This document shows, piece after piece, positions 1 to 11,216 of a DNA stretch of 64,000 bases. The notes under the pieces were generated by a model, which made no database searches, was not told the DNA's origin, and worked only from the letters and a program-made list of their open reading frames with translations. Position 1 is the first letter of the stretch; every line of letters starts with the position of its first letter. The stretch is from positions 1-64,000 of the forward strand of contig SVAY01000010.1 in the NCBI GenBank assembly GCA_015059185.1, written 5' to 3'. Source of the stretch: Erysipelotrichaceae bacterium. Its GTDB lineage: Bacteria > Bacillota_I > Bacilli_A > RFN20 > CAG-826. The position numbers and the translations under genes are program-made.

Positions 1-19
1 CACAGCATATAGAAATTAT

Positions 20-70
20 AGCCTAGAAAGGAGAAGTTATTCAGTCATCAAACTAGGCTTAACTGAATAA
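20..70 (+). promoter_or_regulatory. Two interleaved inverted repeats upstream of giant lipoprotein 1
   Basis: AGCCTAG (20-26) is complementary to CTAGGCT (53-59), and TTATTCAGT (37-45) to ACTGAATAA (62-70). The arms alternate, so as RNA the two stems would exclude each other or form an H-type pseudoknot; as DNA they could be operator sites. An AAGGAG Shine-Dalgarno-like sequence (28-33) lies in the first loop, about 50 bases before the ATG at 84, too far to act unless the second hairpin folds. A weak -10-like TACGAT (71-76) lies 7 bases before the ATG. The complementarity is seen directly; the function is inference. Confidence 0.5.
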
Positions 71-83
71 TACGATTTCATAT

Positions 84-3000
84 ATGAAAAACAAATCTAA
101 GTTTGCTTTCCTTTTTTCGCTCGTTTTAACGGGGGGGGGTTGGTTTACTGCTTGCATCATGTAGCACAAGTGATGATAAAGAATCAGTTCCGTCAACTCC
201 AACATCTTCTGACACTACTAGCTCGTCCGATAGTAGTAGCGATGAAGAAAAGAGTAGTGAGCCAACTGCTCATGAACATTCTTATATCCACTTTGATAAG
301 GTTGACCCAACTTGTACCACTGATGGACATATTGAATATTATGTATGTGAAGGTTGTAACAAATATTTTGATTCATCAAAGAACGAAATAGATAGAAGTG
401 GAATTAAGCTCGTTGCAACTGGCCATGATTATGGTGATTGGGTGGTAACTACTCCGCCAACTCATATTAATGCAGGAATTGAGACTAGAACATGTTCTCA
501 TGATTCTTCTCATACCGAAACTAGAGCAATTTCTCCTGTTGGCCATAATTATCAATTTAATAGTTTTGAATGGAATTCCTCCCATACTGCCGCGGATGCT
601 ATATTAGAATGTCCAATCGATCACGATATAATTAAAGTCGCTGCTGCTATCAATATTAGTGATACTGCTACATGTACTCAAGATGGCTATATCGTCCATA
701 CCGCTAGATATGAAGAAGAATCTGAATCCTATAATTATCAAGTATCTTTAAGAAAAGGTCACACTCCTAAGACCCCTGTTGAAGATACTGTTTCTCGTTT
801 ATTAGCTAACTGTGAAGATGATGGCTACCATGACATGGTTGTTTATTGTGATGTCTGTAACGAAGAAATATCTCGTATGCATTATGTTGATGCGGCGCAT
901 GGCCACTCATTTACACATTGGGATATTTTAGAAGAGGCAACATGTACCGAAAATGGTCGTGAAATTAGCCATTGTGATTACGATAATAATGAAACACAAC
1001 AACGTATCATTCCTGCAACAGGTCACTCATATCATGATGAAAAGATTAATCCTACCTGTACTGAAAAGGGTTACATCTTACATACATGTACTAAATGTGA
1101 TTCCTCCTATAAAGAATATAACGATAGTGACCATTCTTTTGACCCGCTTGGCCATAGAGATGAAGACGGTAATGTTATTGTTCCTTCTTGTTTAGAAGAA
1201 CAAGAATGTTATTTCTGTCATGAAATTATCCATGCAGTTGGACATGATTATAAAGTAACCTCTAATACTGCCGCTACATGTACTGAGCATGGAAAAACTA
1301 CTTACACATGTAGTCGTTGTGATGATGTGAAAGTTGAAAATACAAGCGAACCTCTTGGTCACTCATATGAATCTGAACCTTATATAGATCAAGTAAGACC
1401 TGGAGAGCCAGCATGTTTTAAAGAAAAAATCTATAGATGTACTAGAGAGGGTTGTGATCACGAAAAGCATGATTTCTATACAGCTCATTCATATAAATCA
1501 GAAATTATTGAAGAAGCTAACTGTCAAAATGCTGGTACAAAGCGATATACATGTACTGTTTGTGGTGACCATTATGATGAAGTGGTACCTCTTAATCCAG
1601 AAAACCATGTTTGGGTTAAAGGCTCAGTTAAAGATGGAATTCGTACCGATGAATGTTCCGTTTGTCATACGCATCGTGAAGTAACCGTCATGAGCGGCAA
1701 TACCAGCGCGAATAGTTTAGCAGGAAAAGAGTTTGCTGTAGAAAATGTTTCATCTATCAAAATGGATGAAGCGATGATTAACGACTTAAAAGGCACTGAA
1801 GAAGATGTTAATATCGCTATTAATGTTAGTACAGTCGAAAAATCAACATTAGTGGGTGAAGCTGCTAGTAAGTTAGATCAAATTGGTGACAATACTATTT
1901 ATGATTTCAGCCTCACTAAAAATGATAATCCAGTAACTAGCTTTGATGGTAAAATTACCATTACATTGCCATATAAATTAAGTGAAAACGAAGACCCTGA
2001 AAACATTGCTGTTTGGTATATTGATGATTCAGGTAATCTTTCATCGTTTGAAGCGACATATGCAAATGGCTATGTGAGTTTTGAAACAAGTCACTTCTCA
2101 TATTACGCGGTTACTACATTAACCAATGAAGAAAGATGTGCAACATATGGGCACTCATACAAAATTAATCATGTTGATGGCGACTGTACTCATGGTGCTT
2201 ATGATATTCAAGTTTGTACTAGATGTGGTGATGAAAAAATTATTAATAAACAAGAACCTATTGGCCATAACTTTGAAATCATTGAAACTAATAATCCAAC
2301 CTGTACCAATAGTGGCTCAATCATTAGAGAATGTAGCCACTGCCATACTCAAATTGTTGAAGTTATTCCTTCAACTGGCCATAGCTTTGGTGATCCAATT
2401 GAACATCAAGATGCAACCTGCGAAGAGAATGGATATAACCGTTATGAATGTAGTGTCTGTCATCAAATTAAAACAGAAATACTATATGCTACAGGCCATA
2501 ATTATATAAAGGATACAACTAATCCTACCTGTGAATCATACGGATTTGATACATATACCTGTAGTGTATGTGGAAAATCATATAAAACAAATTATATTGC
2601 CCCAACCGGTCACGATTATCATAAAGATGTTGATCATTCTACCCCAGCAACATGTACTGAAAGTGGTAGAGACGTCTATGTTTGTGGACATGAATGTGGC
2701 GAATCATATACTGAAATAGTTCCAGCAACTGGACATACTCCAGGTTCACCAGTATCTTTAAATGTTGTTGATGCTTCATGTACTGAAGATGGAAGCTATG
2801 ATAGTGTTGTTTATTGTACAATATGTGGCGAAGAAGTATCTCGTGAACATGTTATTGTACCTGCTACTGGCCATACTCCTTCTATACCAGTCGTTGAAAA
2901 CGCTACATCATCATCCTGTTTAGAACCAGGTAGCTATGATTCAGTCGTTTATTGTTCAGTCTGTGATCATGAAATTTCTAGAGAACATATTGAAACTGGC

Positions 3001-6000
3001 GCGGTTGGTCATGATTGGGGAGAATGGATTGAAACAACTCCAGCAACCTGTACCGAACCAGGCGAAGCGACTAGAACATGTAATAATGATCATAGTCATA
3101 CTGAAAATAAAGTCATTCCAGTGATTGATCATACTCCTGGAAATGTTGTGATAGAAAATGAAGTTGCTCCTTCATGTGAACATGATGGCTCTCATGATGA
3201 AGTAACTTATTGTAGTGTTTGTAATGCAGAAGTTAGTAGAAATACTATTATTGATCCTGCAACTGGCCATAACTATGGCTCATGGATTGGCAATACTCCT
3301 GCTACTTGTACCGAACCAGGCGAAGAAACTAGAACTTGTAGTCATGATCATAGTCATGTTGAAACTAGAGAAATCCCTGCAACCGGTCATAAACCATTAC
3401 CAGCAGTGATGGAAAATTATGTTGTTCCTACCTGTATCAGTGAAGGTGGATATGATATGGTTGTCCGCTGCGAGAATTGTGGTGAAATCATTTCAAGTGA
3501 ACATCATGTTATTGAAGCGACTGGACATAACTTTGGTGCTTGGACAGTAACTACTGAGCCTACTTGTACTGAATCAGGCGTAGAAACTAGAGTCTGTGCG
3601 ACTGATCCAACTCATATAGAAACTAGAGAAGTAGCGCCTAAGGGACATAATTGGGGAACTTGGGTAGTAACTACTGAACCTACCTGTACCAATCCAGGTG
3701 AAGAAACTAGAACCTGCCTTAATGATTCAACCCATACCGAAACTAGAGAAATAGAGCCAACTGGTCATATTTGGGGAGAATGGATTAATGTAACAGAACT
3801 CAGCTGTACACAAGATCTTGAACAAGAAAGAACTTGTACAGTACCTGGATGTAACGCGGTTGAACATCGTGTCATTGTTGTTGCTAACGGACATATTTAT
3901 GAAACAATTAATGAAAATGTCGTTGCTCCAACCTGTACCGAACCAGGACATCACGATGAAGTCTCTGTTTGTAAATCATGTGGCGAACATGATGAATTAA
4001 CACGTGTCACCATTAATGATGCTCCTTTAGGCCATAAAGCCTTACCTGCTCAAAAAGAAAACGAAGTAAAAGAAACATGTACCACTGAAGGTGGTTATGA
4101 TATGGTTATTCGCTGCGAAAATTGTGGTGAAGTCATTTCTAGCGAGCATCATACTATTCAAGCAACTGGTCATAACTTCGGAGCGTGGAGCGTTGTAACT
4201 CCAGCAACTTGTACTGAACAAGGACTTGAAAGAAGAATATGCGCTAATGATCCAAATCATATTGAAGAAAGAGCAATTCCAGCTTTAGGTCATACTCCAA
4301 GTGCTGCAACTAAAGAAAATGAAATTGAGGCAACCTGCGTAACTGATGGTAGCTATGATACCGTTGTTTATTGTAGTGTTTGCCATGAAGAATTAAGTCG
4401 TGAAACACATGTTATTGAGGCAACTGGCCATAATTTTGGAGCTTGGACTGTTACCAAAGAAGCAACTTGTTCTGAATATGGTGAAGAAACTAGATATTGT
4501 GCGCACGATAATAATCATAAAGAAACAAGATATATAGAAAAAATAGCTCATACTCCTAGTGCAGCTGTTATGGAGAATGAAGTTGCTCCAACATGTACTA
4601 AAGAAGGTAGCTATGATGAAGTTATTTATTGTAGTGATTGCCATGAAGAATTAAGTAGAAAGAATGTCGTTGTTCCAGCATTAGGACACGAATTTGGAGA
4701 ATGGGAAGTAACTACTGAACCAACTTGCACAAAGACCGGTGAAGAAACTAGACATTGTATCCATCAAGGTTGTGAAGAAACGGAAGTTAGATCAGTTGAA
4801 AAACTTCCTCATAATCCAGCAGAGGCAGTAGTGGAAAATGAAGTAGCTCCTGGCTGTACCACTAAAGGACATTATGATTTAGTGGTTTACTGTAGTGATT
4901 GTCATGAAGAATTATCACGTAAGACCTATTATACTAACCCAATCGGACATGAATATGAGGTTTCATTCTCTTATAGTGATGATCATAAAGTTGCTACAGC
5001 AACATTCACCTGTACCCATGATGCAGAACATGTCATTATTAAGAAAGTTAATACTGTTGCTTCTCAAGAGATAGTTTGCTCAGAAGCAAGAGATATTATT
5101 TATACGGCGATTGTTAATTATAACGGTCGTTCTTATACCGATTCTATAACAGTGGAAGGACTTAGACTTGAACATACTCCAAGTGACACCGCTGTTATTG
5201 AGAATGTCGTTGATCCAACATGTTTAGAAGTTGGACATCATGATGAAGTCATCTACTGTGATGTATGTCATCAAGAAGTAAGTCGCGAGACTATCACTGA
5301 CGATGCTTTAGGTCATAATCCATTAGAGGCAGTAAGAGAAAATGAACGTCCAGCAACATGTTTAGAAGCTGGAAGCTATGAATCTGTTATTTACTGTGAT
5401 AGATGCCATGAAGAACTAGAAAGAGAAACTATTGAATTAGAAGCTCTAGGTCATGATTATGGAGAATGGAAAACTACTAAACCAGCTACTTGCTTTGAAA
5501 CAGGTTCTGAAAGCAGATATTGTAGTCACGATATCTCACATGTTGAGACTAGAGAAATCGCAAAATTAGAACATGTTACTGGTGCATTAATCTATAACGA
5601 TACTCATCACTATCATGAATGTGAAAATTGCCATCAACATATTGATGAAGAGTTACATGATTTAACTTACACAGTCACTAAAGAAGCTACCTGTGTTGAT
5701 ACCGGTATTAGACATGGTGAATGTACAAAGTGTGATTATGAATGCGACATCTCCATCCCAGCCACTAATATCCATAATTATGTAAATGGAGTGTGTTCCG
5801 TATGTGGAAAAGCGAAGGGTGATGCTTGTGATCATAGTGAATTACATGAAGAAACTGTTGACTTTGGTGAACTTGGTTATTGTGGTGGTCATGTCACTTA
5901 CCAAACTTGTGAATGTGGTGAAGTAAAATTAATCGATGAAGAAAGCTTCGATATTGAATGCAACATTGCAAACATGAGCAGGGAATATAAAATGGTCGAA

Positions 6001-9000
6001 TATAAAGGCAAAGAATACCAAGCTCAAGTTGCTACATGTAAAGAATGTGGCTTTAATTATTCAATGCTTATGATCAGTCAAGAACAAATAGGTTGCACAA
6101 CTACGATGAAAGCCTATATTTTGTTCGCTGATAAAGATGGAAATTATTATTTGGAAACCTCTTATGAATATTCAAGTACAAATCATAGAAATACTAAGGA
6201 ATATGTATTAACTTATGAAGGTACTTCGTTAGCAATTTCATATCAAAAGTGTATGGACTGCCAAGAAGTAACTAGCATTGATGTTATTGATAAAGAAAAT
6301 GTCTTAGTCTGGACTGACGAAGATGTCGTTATTTCTCCAACAACCTCTAAACATATTGAAACAGGTGTTTATTCCACCGGTAATGTCAAAGTTGTTAAAA
6401 CCTATATCGGAGAATATTTAACTACTTGTAAGGTCCAATCTGAAGAAACCATTGAAGTATTTGAAGGCGATAAACTTGTCGTTTCAAAATCAGAAACAGA
6501 TATCGTTGAATTACATAACTGGGAAATAACCTACGAACTCGTTGGTGAAAGTTGTTCAGATGGTCTTAATATGAGAAGGACATGTACTAGATGTGGACTC
6601 TCTCAACCAGGTTACACAGAAGGTCACCCACATGAAGAATTAGTCAAAAAACAATTAGACTTCTCTAAATATGGTAATGGTTCATGTGGAGCTGTTATTA
6701 ATTATAGTGAATGTGGAGTGTGTCACGATGCTTCGTTCGAAGGTGGAGATGCTTCTCGATTAATGAGTATTCATAATCTTAAAATTGAAGGCGCTCCTAC
6801 ATCTGTCACTGTACATGGCGTTGACGGAATGCGTGCGACAGGCGTATGCGCTGATTGTGGTATTAAGGTTATTATGACTCAATATGCCATTAACCATTCA
6901 GCATGTTCTTATACTCAATATATTGATGTTGAATATTATGATACCGACGACACATTAATCGTCAAATTCTCAAAAATATATCTCCAATATGTTTCAGAAC
7001 ATGATTGGCATTACGAAAATGTCTCGTTCCTTGATTCAGATTTAGGTTGTGAAGGTGGAGTCATTTATGATAAGACCTGTAGCAAATGTCACGAAACTCA
7101 AACAATGAAAGAATATGTTTATTATCATGATGTTAATAAGGAAGATCGTAAAGAAATAAACATTATCGATGTAAATAGTGGAAAACCATTAGTGACTGGT
7201 GATTACTATGTATGTCAATTATGTAAAAAGAGTTGCAATATTAACTTAAATATCAATTATGAAATGTTTATCAGTAGTAAAGAGACTGAAATCATTGATG
7301 GAATTACATATGAACACGATATATATAGGAATAGCGCGAATAATGTTGAGATTAGAAGAACTAGATACGATGTAGTTGAAGGTTGCTACATCAATAGACA
7401 TTACCTAACTTCTTTATCTCAAAACGGAGAAGTAATTATATCCGAAGATCGCGTTGAAAAGATTAATAACCATGACTTAACATATAATGTCACATTTAAA
7501 AATGAAGAATTAGGGTGCGAAGGTGGTTATTCAGGCGTCGCATACTGCAAGAATTGCGATTATGTCCGAAAGATTGACTATTCTAGTGGCCATCAATGGA
7601 GCCATAGAACGGTCTCACTTGCAGAATATGGTGCATGTGATGATTCTCGTATCGAATTAAATGAATGTAAGGTTTGTGGTAAGAGTAATGTTTCTTTCGG
7701 CGGATGTGATTATCATTATAATGAACCTCAATATTATCCAGACCATACAGAAAACCACAGACACTATAGTGAAACAGTAGTATGTGATAAATGTAATTTA
7801 TCAGTATTTATTGAATCCACTGTAGATTATGGTGAACACTGTCAAGTTGTAAGAACCAAGAATTATACATTCACTATAGGTGAACATGTTGAATCATTCA
7901 CTGAAAATAATACTTATAACGAACATAATTATTCAGAGGAACAAGCGACATTACTTGGTAAAAATTGTGATGATGGTATCCGCCTAGTTTCCAAATGTGA
8001 AAATTGTGGAGATATTCGTGAAGAAACAGTATATGGTCACTACTATAGAGATACTCATGTTGATTTTAAAGAATTAGGTGCTTGTGGTGGTCATTACGTC
8101 ACATCAGAATGTGTTGGTTGCCATGAGTTACAAGAAAAGGCAAAACCTTACCTCTATGTTGACTTTGGAGAACATCATTTTATAGATGATGTTAATTCTA
8201 ACACTATCGATGAAAATGGTGTGAGAAGAGAAGTCCACCACAGTGTTTGTAGTGAATGTGGTATGGAATACTCACACCAAAGAACACTTACTCCAACGGG
8301 TGGAAGTTGTGAATATTTTATTGAAGATAATGAAAGCGTTATCTATAAAGGGGTAACATATGCGGTCAATAGTAGCTTCTATAATACAATGCATACCTTT
8401 ACTGATAGATATGTACCTTGTGGAGATGACTGTGAGATAGATGGCATAGATGTCTATAGAACATGTGATATATGCCATTTTGAAGAATTTGCGTACCACA
8501 TGAATGGCCATCATAATAAATATATTAATCACAGTATTGAAGGCTTTGTTGGTGCTGGAATTAGTTATTATGAATGTGAGGTATGTAATGAAATTCAATC
8601 TGTTAGTGGTTGGTCAATGGGTGATGGTAATGTTCAGACTAATTCCAATGAAGAAGTTATTGATAACATAACATATTCCATTAACACAAAAACCAATACC
8701 GATACCGGATTGAAACTCATCATTACAAGTTGGGTTGAACAAATTGATCAATGTCATATCGTTATACATGAATCCTATGTATTTAAAGATGGCGACAATA
8801 ATATCTTATTTGAAGTTGAAATCGAAAGAATGGAAGAAAAGCATAGTTATACCTATTCATTTGAATTCATGGATAAAGAACAAGAAAATTGTGAAGACGG
8901 TGTCTATGTCACTGGTATATGTAAATACTGTGGTGAACAAACTAAAGATGAAATACATTATCACCAAAGATATGCAATCGATTCAGTTGATCTCAGTGAA

Positions 9001-10224
9001 TATGGTGCACCAGCTGGCACAAATCTTGTTGAATACTCATGCCCATGTGGATATGAGAAGAGTGTTTCATTAGATTTCCCTCTTCCAACAGCTAGTGAAC
9101 AAGGAGAAACTCCAGTAGAAGATTTACCTAGCGGCGCTATATCTCAAACCATTACACATCATTATACTTATGGTGATGATGAAGAATATCGTTATAACTA
9201 TATTGAGACCCGTTATTATGTTGAAGATGGTAGTTGTGAAACTTATTCTGTTATTAAATATGAATTTGGTGTCGATGAAAAATATCAAAATCCTACCTAT
9301 GTCAGTAAACAATTTGAATTAGTTCATGATAATGAATACATCCATCAAGCTCATCAATCATCAGAAAGAATTGACTTAGCGGGTGGTCAATATCAAACAA
9401 TTGATACATATACATGTGAGAGATGCGGTAAAACTAATGTTTATAAGAAAACTTATACTGCTAACAATATTTTAATTAAGGAAGAAAGAGATATTAATTA
9501 TTTTAGTTATCAAGATGCTTCCTGTAGCAGTGTCAAAGACAATGAGATATATATTTATGACAATGAAGAATATGTCCGTCCTATTTCCTATTCATATAAA
9601 GAAATGAAGGATGGAGCATCATATTCATATGTTACTACTTATTCTTACGATGATGATGATCCATGTCATGTCACTGAAATAACTAAATATCCAGAATCAG
9701 AAACTAGCGATTCATATTATAATCACTTATATACATCTTATGGATATTATAATGAAGCATCATGTGCTCATGATGGCATCAATGGTGACTATTGTATCGT
9801 TTGTGGAAAAATGTCAGATGGTTCAAGTTATGAAGAGGCACATGGTCATAAATTCATCTTTGATGAAGATAGTGGTTTATATGTTTGTAGTAGCTGTGGA
9901 TTAAAGAGTAACACTGATGTCCAAGGATATATCATTTTTGAAGATAGCAGTGATGACTCATATTATCGTGTCGATTATAAATTATTAGAGAACATTTCTT
10001 ATAGCGTTTATGTTTCTATCATTAATAAAGAAACTAACGAAGAAACCATTCTTAACGAATTAAAAGTCGGCAAACAAAAAGATGCAAATCAATATTATGT
10101 TGATAAATATCAATTAGATTCATATTTCAATGATCATAACTTAAGTAATGAAAACTACGATGTAAAGATGGCATTTGTTAGTAATGACGCAAGCTATGAT
10201 GAAGTATATTCAATCATTTTCTAA
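84..10224 (+). CDS. Giant Cys/His-rich surface lipoprotein (giant 1), frameshifted at a G9 tract
   Basis: The long frame is open from base 130 to 10224, but its only good start is the ATG at 84 in another frame. Reading from 84 gives a 26-codon peptide ending at TAG 162-164. Removing one G from the G9 run (131-139) joins the frames into a 3379-residue lipoprotein with a signal peptide and lipobox GLLLASC (Cys26), then a Ser/Thr/Glu-rich linker. About thirty-odd modules of 40-50 residues follow, of the type TCTExG...CxxC...PATGH, each with three Cys and one His. A beta-sandwich-like segment ending HFSYYAV interrupts them near bases 1690-2120. From about 5820 to 9900 a longer Cys-rich repeat takes over. 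No LPXTG motif or C-terminal membrane helix is seen, so the lipid would be the anchor. Similar modules are common in wall proteins of gut Firmicutes. The role is unknown; adhesion or metal binding are guesses. Confidence 0.8.
131..139 (+). repeat. Homopolymeric G9 tract inside the signal-peptide codons
   Basis: Nine consecutive G lie between codon 16 and the lipobox of giant 1. With nine G the protein stops after 26 codons; with eight the reading frame runs through to 10224. Long G runs are exceptional in this AT-rich DNA. This is either a contingency locus switching by slipped-strand mispairing, or a base-count error in the assembly. Confidence 0.85.
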
Positions 10225-10262
10225 CATCAGTTATTGTTTTAGTGGGCATAAAGAAATAATGT

Positions 10263-10291
10263 TTGCACTCAAATAAATACTTATGTATATT
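10263..10291 (+). promoter_or_regulatory. Promoter of rpsO
   Basis: TTGCAC (10263-10268), 17 bases, then TATATT (10286-10291). The predicted transcript would start near 10298, just where the structured rpsO leader begins. Confidence 0.6.
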
Positions 10292-10297
10292 ATTTAA

Positions 10298-10350
10298 GGC
10301 GACTTTCGCTTAGGAATACGAATTCCCAACGGTTCCCAGGCCTAAGTTAA
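10298..10350 (+). promoter_or_regulatory. Structured rpsO leader, candidate S15 autoregulatory element
   Basis: The short leader contains GCGA/TCGC (10299-10302 / 10306-10309), GGAAT/ATTCC (10313-10317 / 10322-10326) and CTTAGG/CCTAAG (10309-10314 / 10341-10346). The last two share bases and so compete. Autoregulation of rpsO by S15 binding to its own leader is known in several bacteria, through structures that differ between lineages. The position and the alternative pairings fit; binding is inferred. Confidence 0.45.
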
Positions 10351-10375
10351 GTACAAAAAGAAGGGAGAAAAAGAA

Positions 10376-10645
10376 ATGGCACTTTCAAAAGAAGAAAAAG
10401 CCTTACTCGTTAAGAAGTTTGGTAAAGATGAAAAAGACACTGGTTCTGTTCAAGTACAAGTTGCATTATTAACTGAACAAATCAAAGCCTTAACCGAACA
10501 CTTAAAGAAGAACCACAAAGATGCTTCCGCGAAAAGAGGCTTACAAGTGGCAGTTGGTCAAAGAAGAAGCTTATTAGACTATCTCATCAGAACTGATAGA
10601 GAAGCATACTTCATTCTTATCCAAGAATTAGGTTTAAGAAAATAA
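10376..10645 (+). CDS. rpsO: 30S ribosomal protein S15
   Basis: This 89-residue protein has the normal length and sequence of S15, including the DTGSVQVQVALLTEQI segment and the LDYLIR segment near residues 65-72. S15 binds the 16S rRNA central domain early in small-subunit assembly. The ATG follows a GGGAG Shine-Dalgarno sequence. It has its own promoter, leader and strong terminator. In many Firmicutes rpsO precedes pnp closely; here an ORF6N-type gene and its decayed copy lie between them. Confidence 0.97.
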   Translation: MALSKEEKALLVKKFGKDEKDTGSVQVQVALLTEQIKALTEHLKKNHKDASAKRGLQVAVGQRRSLLDYLIRTDREAYFILIQELGLRK

Positions 10646-10663
10646 GTTAAACTAAACTACATT

Positions 10664-10693
10664 AACCGTATCCAATGTGATACGGTTTTTTAT
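10664..10693 (+). terminator. Rho-independent terminator of rpsO
   Basis: A perfect 9-bp stem AACCGTATC / GATACGGTT (10664-10672 / 10679-10687) with loop CAATGT, followed by a T-rich run. The terminator and about 35 bases downstream recur, diverged, at 11095-11151. Confidence 0.9.
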
Positions 10694-10722
10694 TTATTTT
10701 ATAAATATCTATAATTTCTTTA

Positions 10723-11133
10723 GTTTACAGATTTTACCTTCCAATTAACAAAAGAAGAATATTTATTCATCTTGAAGTCGAAAAAATCGACATCAAGTTG
10801 GGGAAGAAATATCGAGGTCAAAATAATTTACCACGATAATGCAGACAACTGGTATTAGGGGAGAAAGAAATATCGCGGTGCAAAAATATCGCCTTAAAAA
10901 ACGATAATGATGAAAATTCATCTTCATGGTGGAAAAAAACCACCTTGAACAAAAGCAATAACAAAATAGGCTATAACATAAAATACCTTCTATATGCATT
11001 TACTGAGGCGGATGTAATATATTACTCTATTTATAGAAAAGCTAAAAAATCGATAATAATAGTGGATGATTATATCAATATCAAAACCTTTGTTAACCGT
11101 ATTAAATGTGATGTGGTTTTTATTTATTTATAA
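10723..11133 (+). pseudogene. Decayed ORF6N-type gene copies
   Basis: From 10723 the DNA encodes FQLTKEEYLFILKSKKSTSS and then WG, the typical ORF6N stretch, without a start. It is followed by two more degenerate variants of the same short region: one near 10801-10858 with IMQTTG in another frame, and one near 10861-10925 with IMMKIHLHGG. Bases 10987-11093 match the intact gene downstream, but YAFTE is joined directly to ADVIY. The matching intact bases are 11508-11510 and 11781-11783, so 273 bp (91 codons) are missing between two GAG triplets. A 62-codon frame at 10945-11133 is only a remnant. Frameshifts and stops make expression as a protein unlikely. Confidence 0.75.
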
Positions 11134-11151
11134 ATATCTATAGTTTCTTTA
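11095..11151 (+). repeat. Diverged second copy of the rpsO terminator region
   Basis: AACCGT..AATGTGAT..GGTTTTT..TAAATATCTATAG.TTCTTTA repeats 10664-10722 with about five substitutions and two one-base gaps, 431 bases downstream. Its hairpin is weakened by the substitutions. Together with the decayed and intact ORF6N genes this indicates a tandem duplication of a terminator-plus-gene unit. Confidence 0.8.
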
Positions 11152-11216
11152 AAAATTATTCAACATTTTGCGTTTTTCATCAGTCTATATATAAGTAAAG
11201 GAGCTTTTTACGAATA

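Noticed and set aside
140..391. Separate 83-codon gene beginning with TTG near the start of the window
   Set aside because: It overlaps the correct frame of giant 1, whose Cys/His modules and lipobox are readable in the other frame over the same bases.
8272..8598. 108-codon frame on the minus strand within giant 1, and many similar antisense frames in pnp, giant 3 and alaS
   Set aside because: They mirror codon periodicity of the real genes, have no ribosome binding site and show no recognisable domain.
442..10224. Giant 1 starting at the internal GTG at 442
   Set aside because: The same frame already encodes a lipobox, linker and first modules from about 151, so a start at 442 would remove the export signal.
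10945..11133. 62-codon gene between rpsO and the ORF6N gene
   Set aside because: It is an internally deleted fragment of the ORF6N gene that runs into the duplicated terminator.
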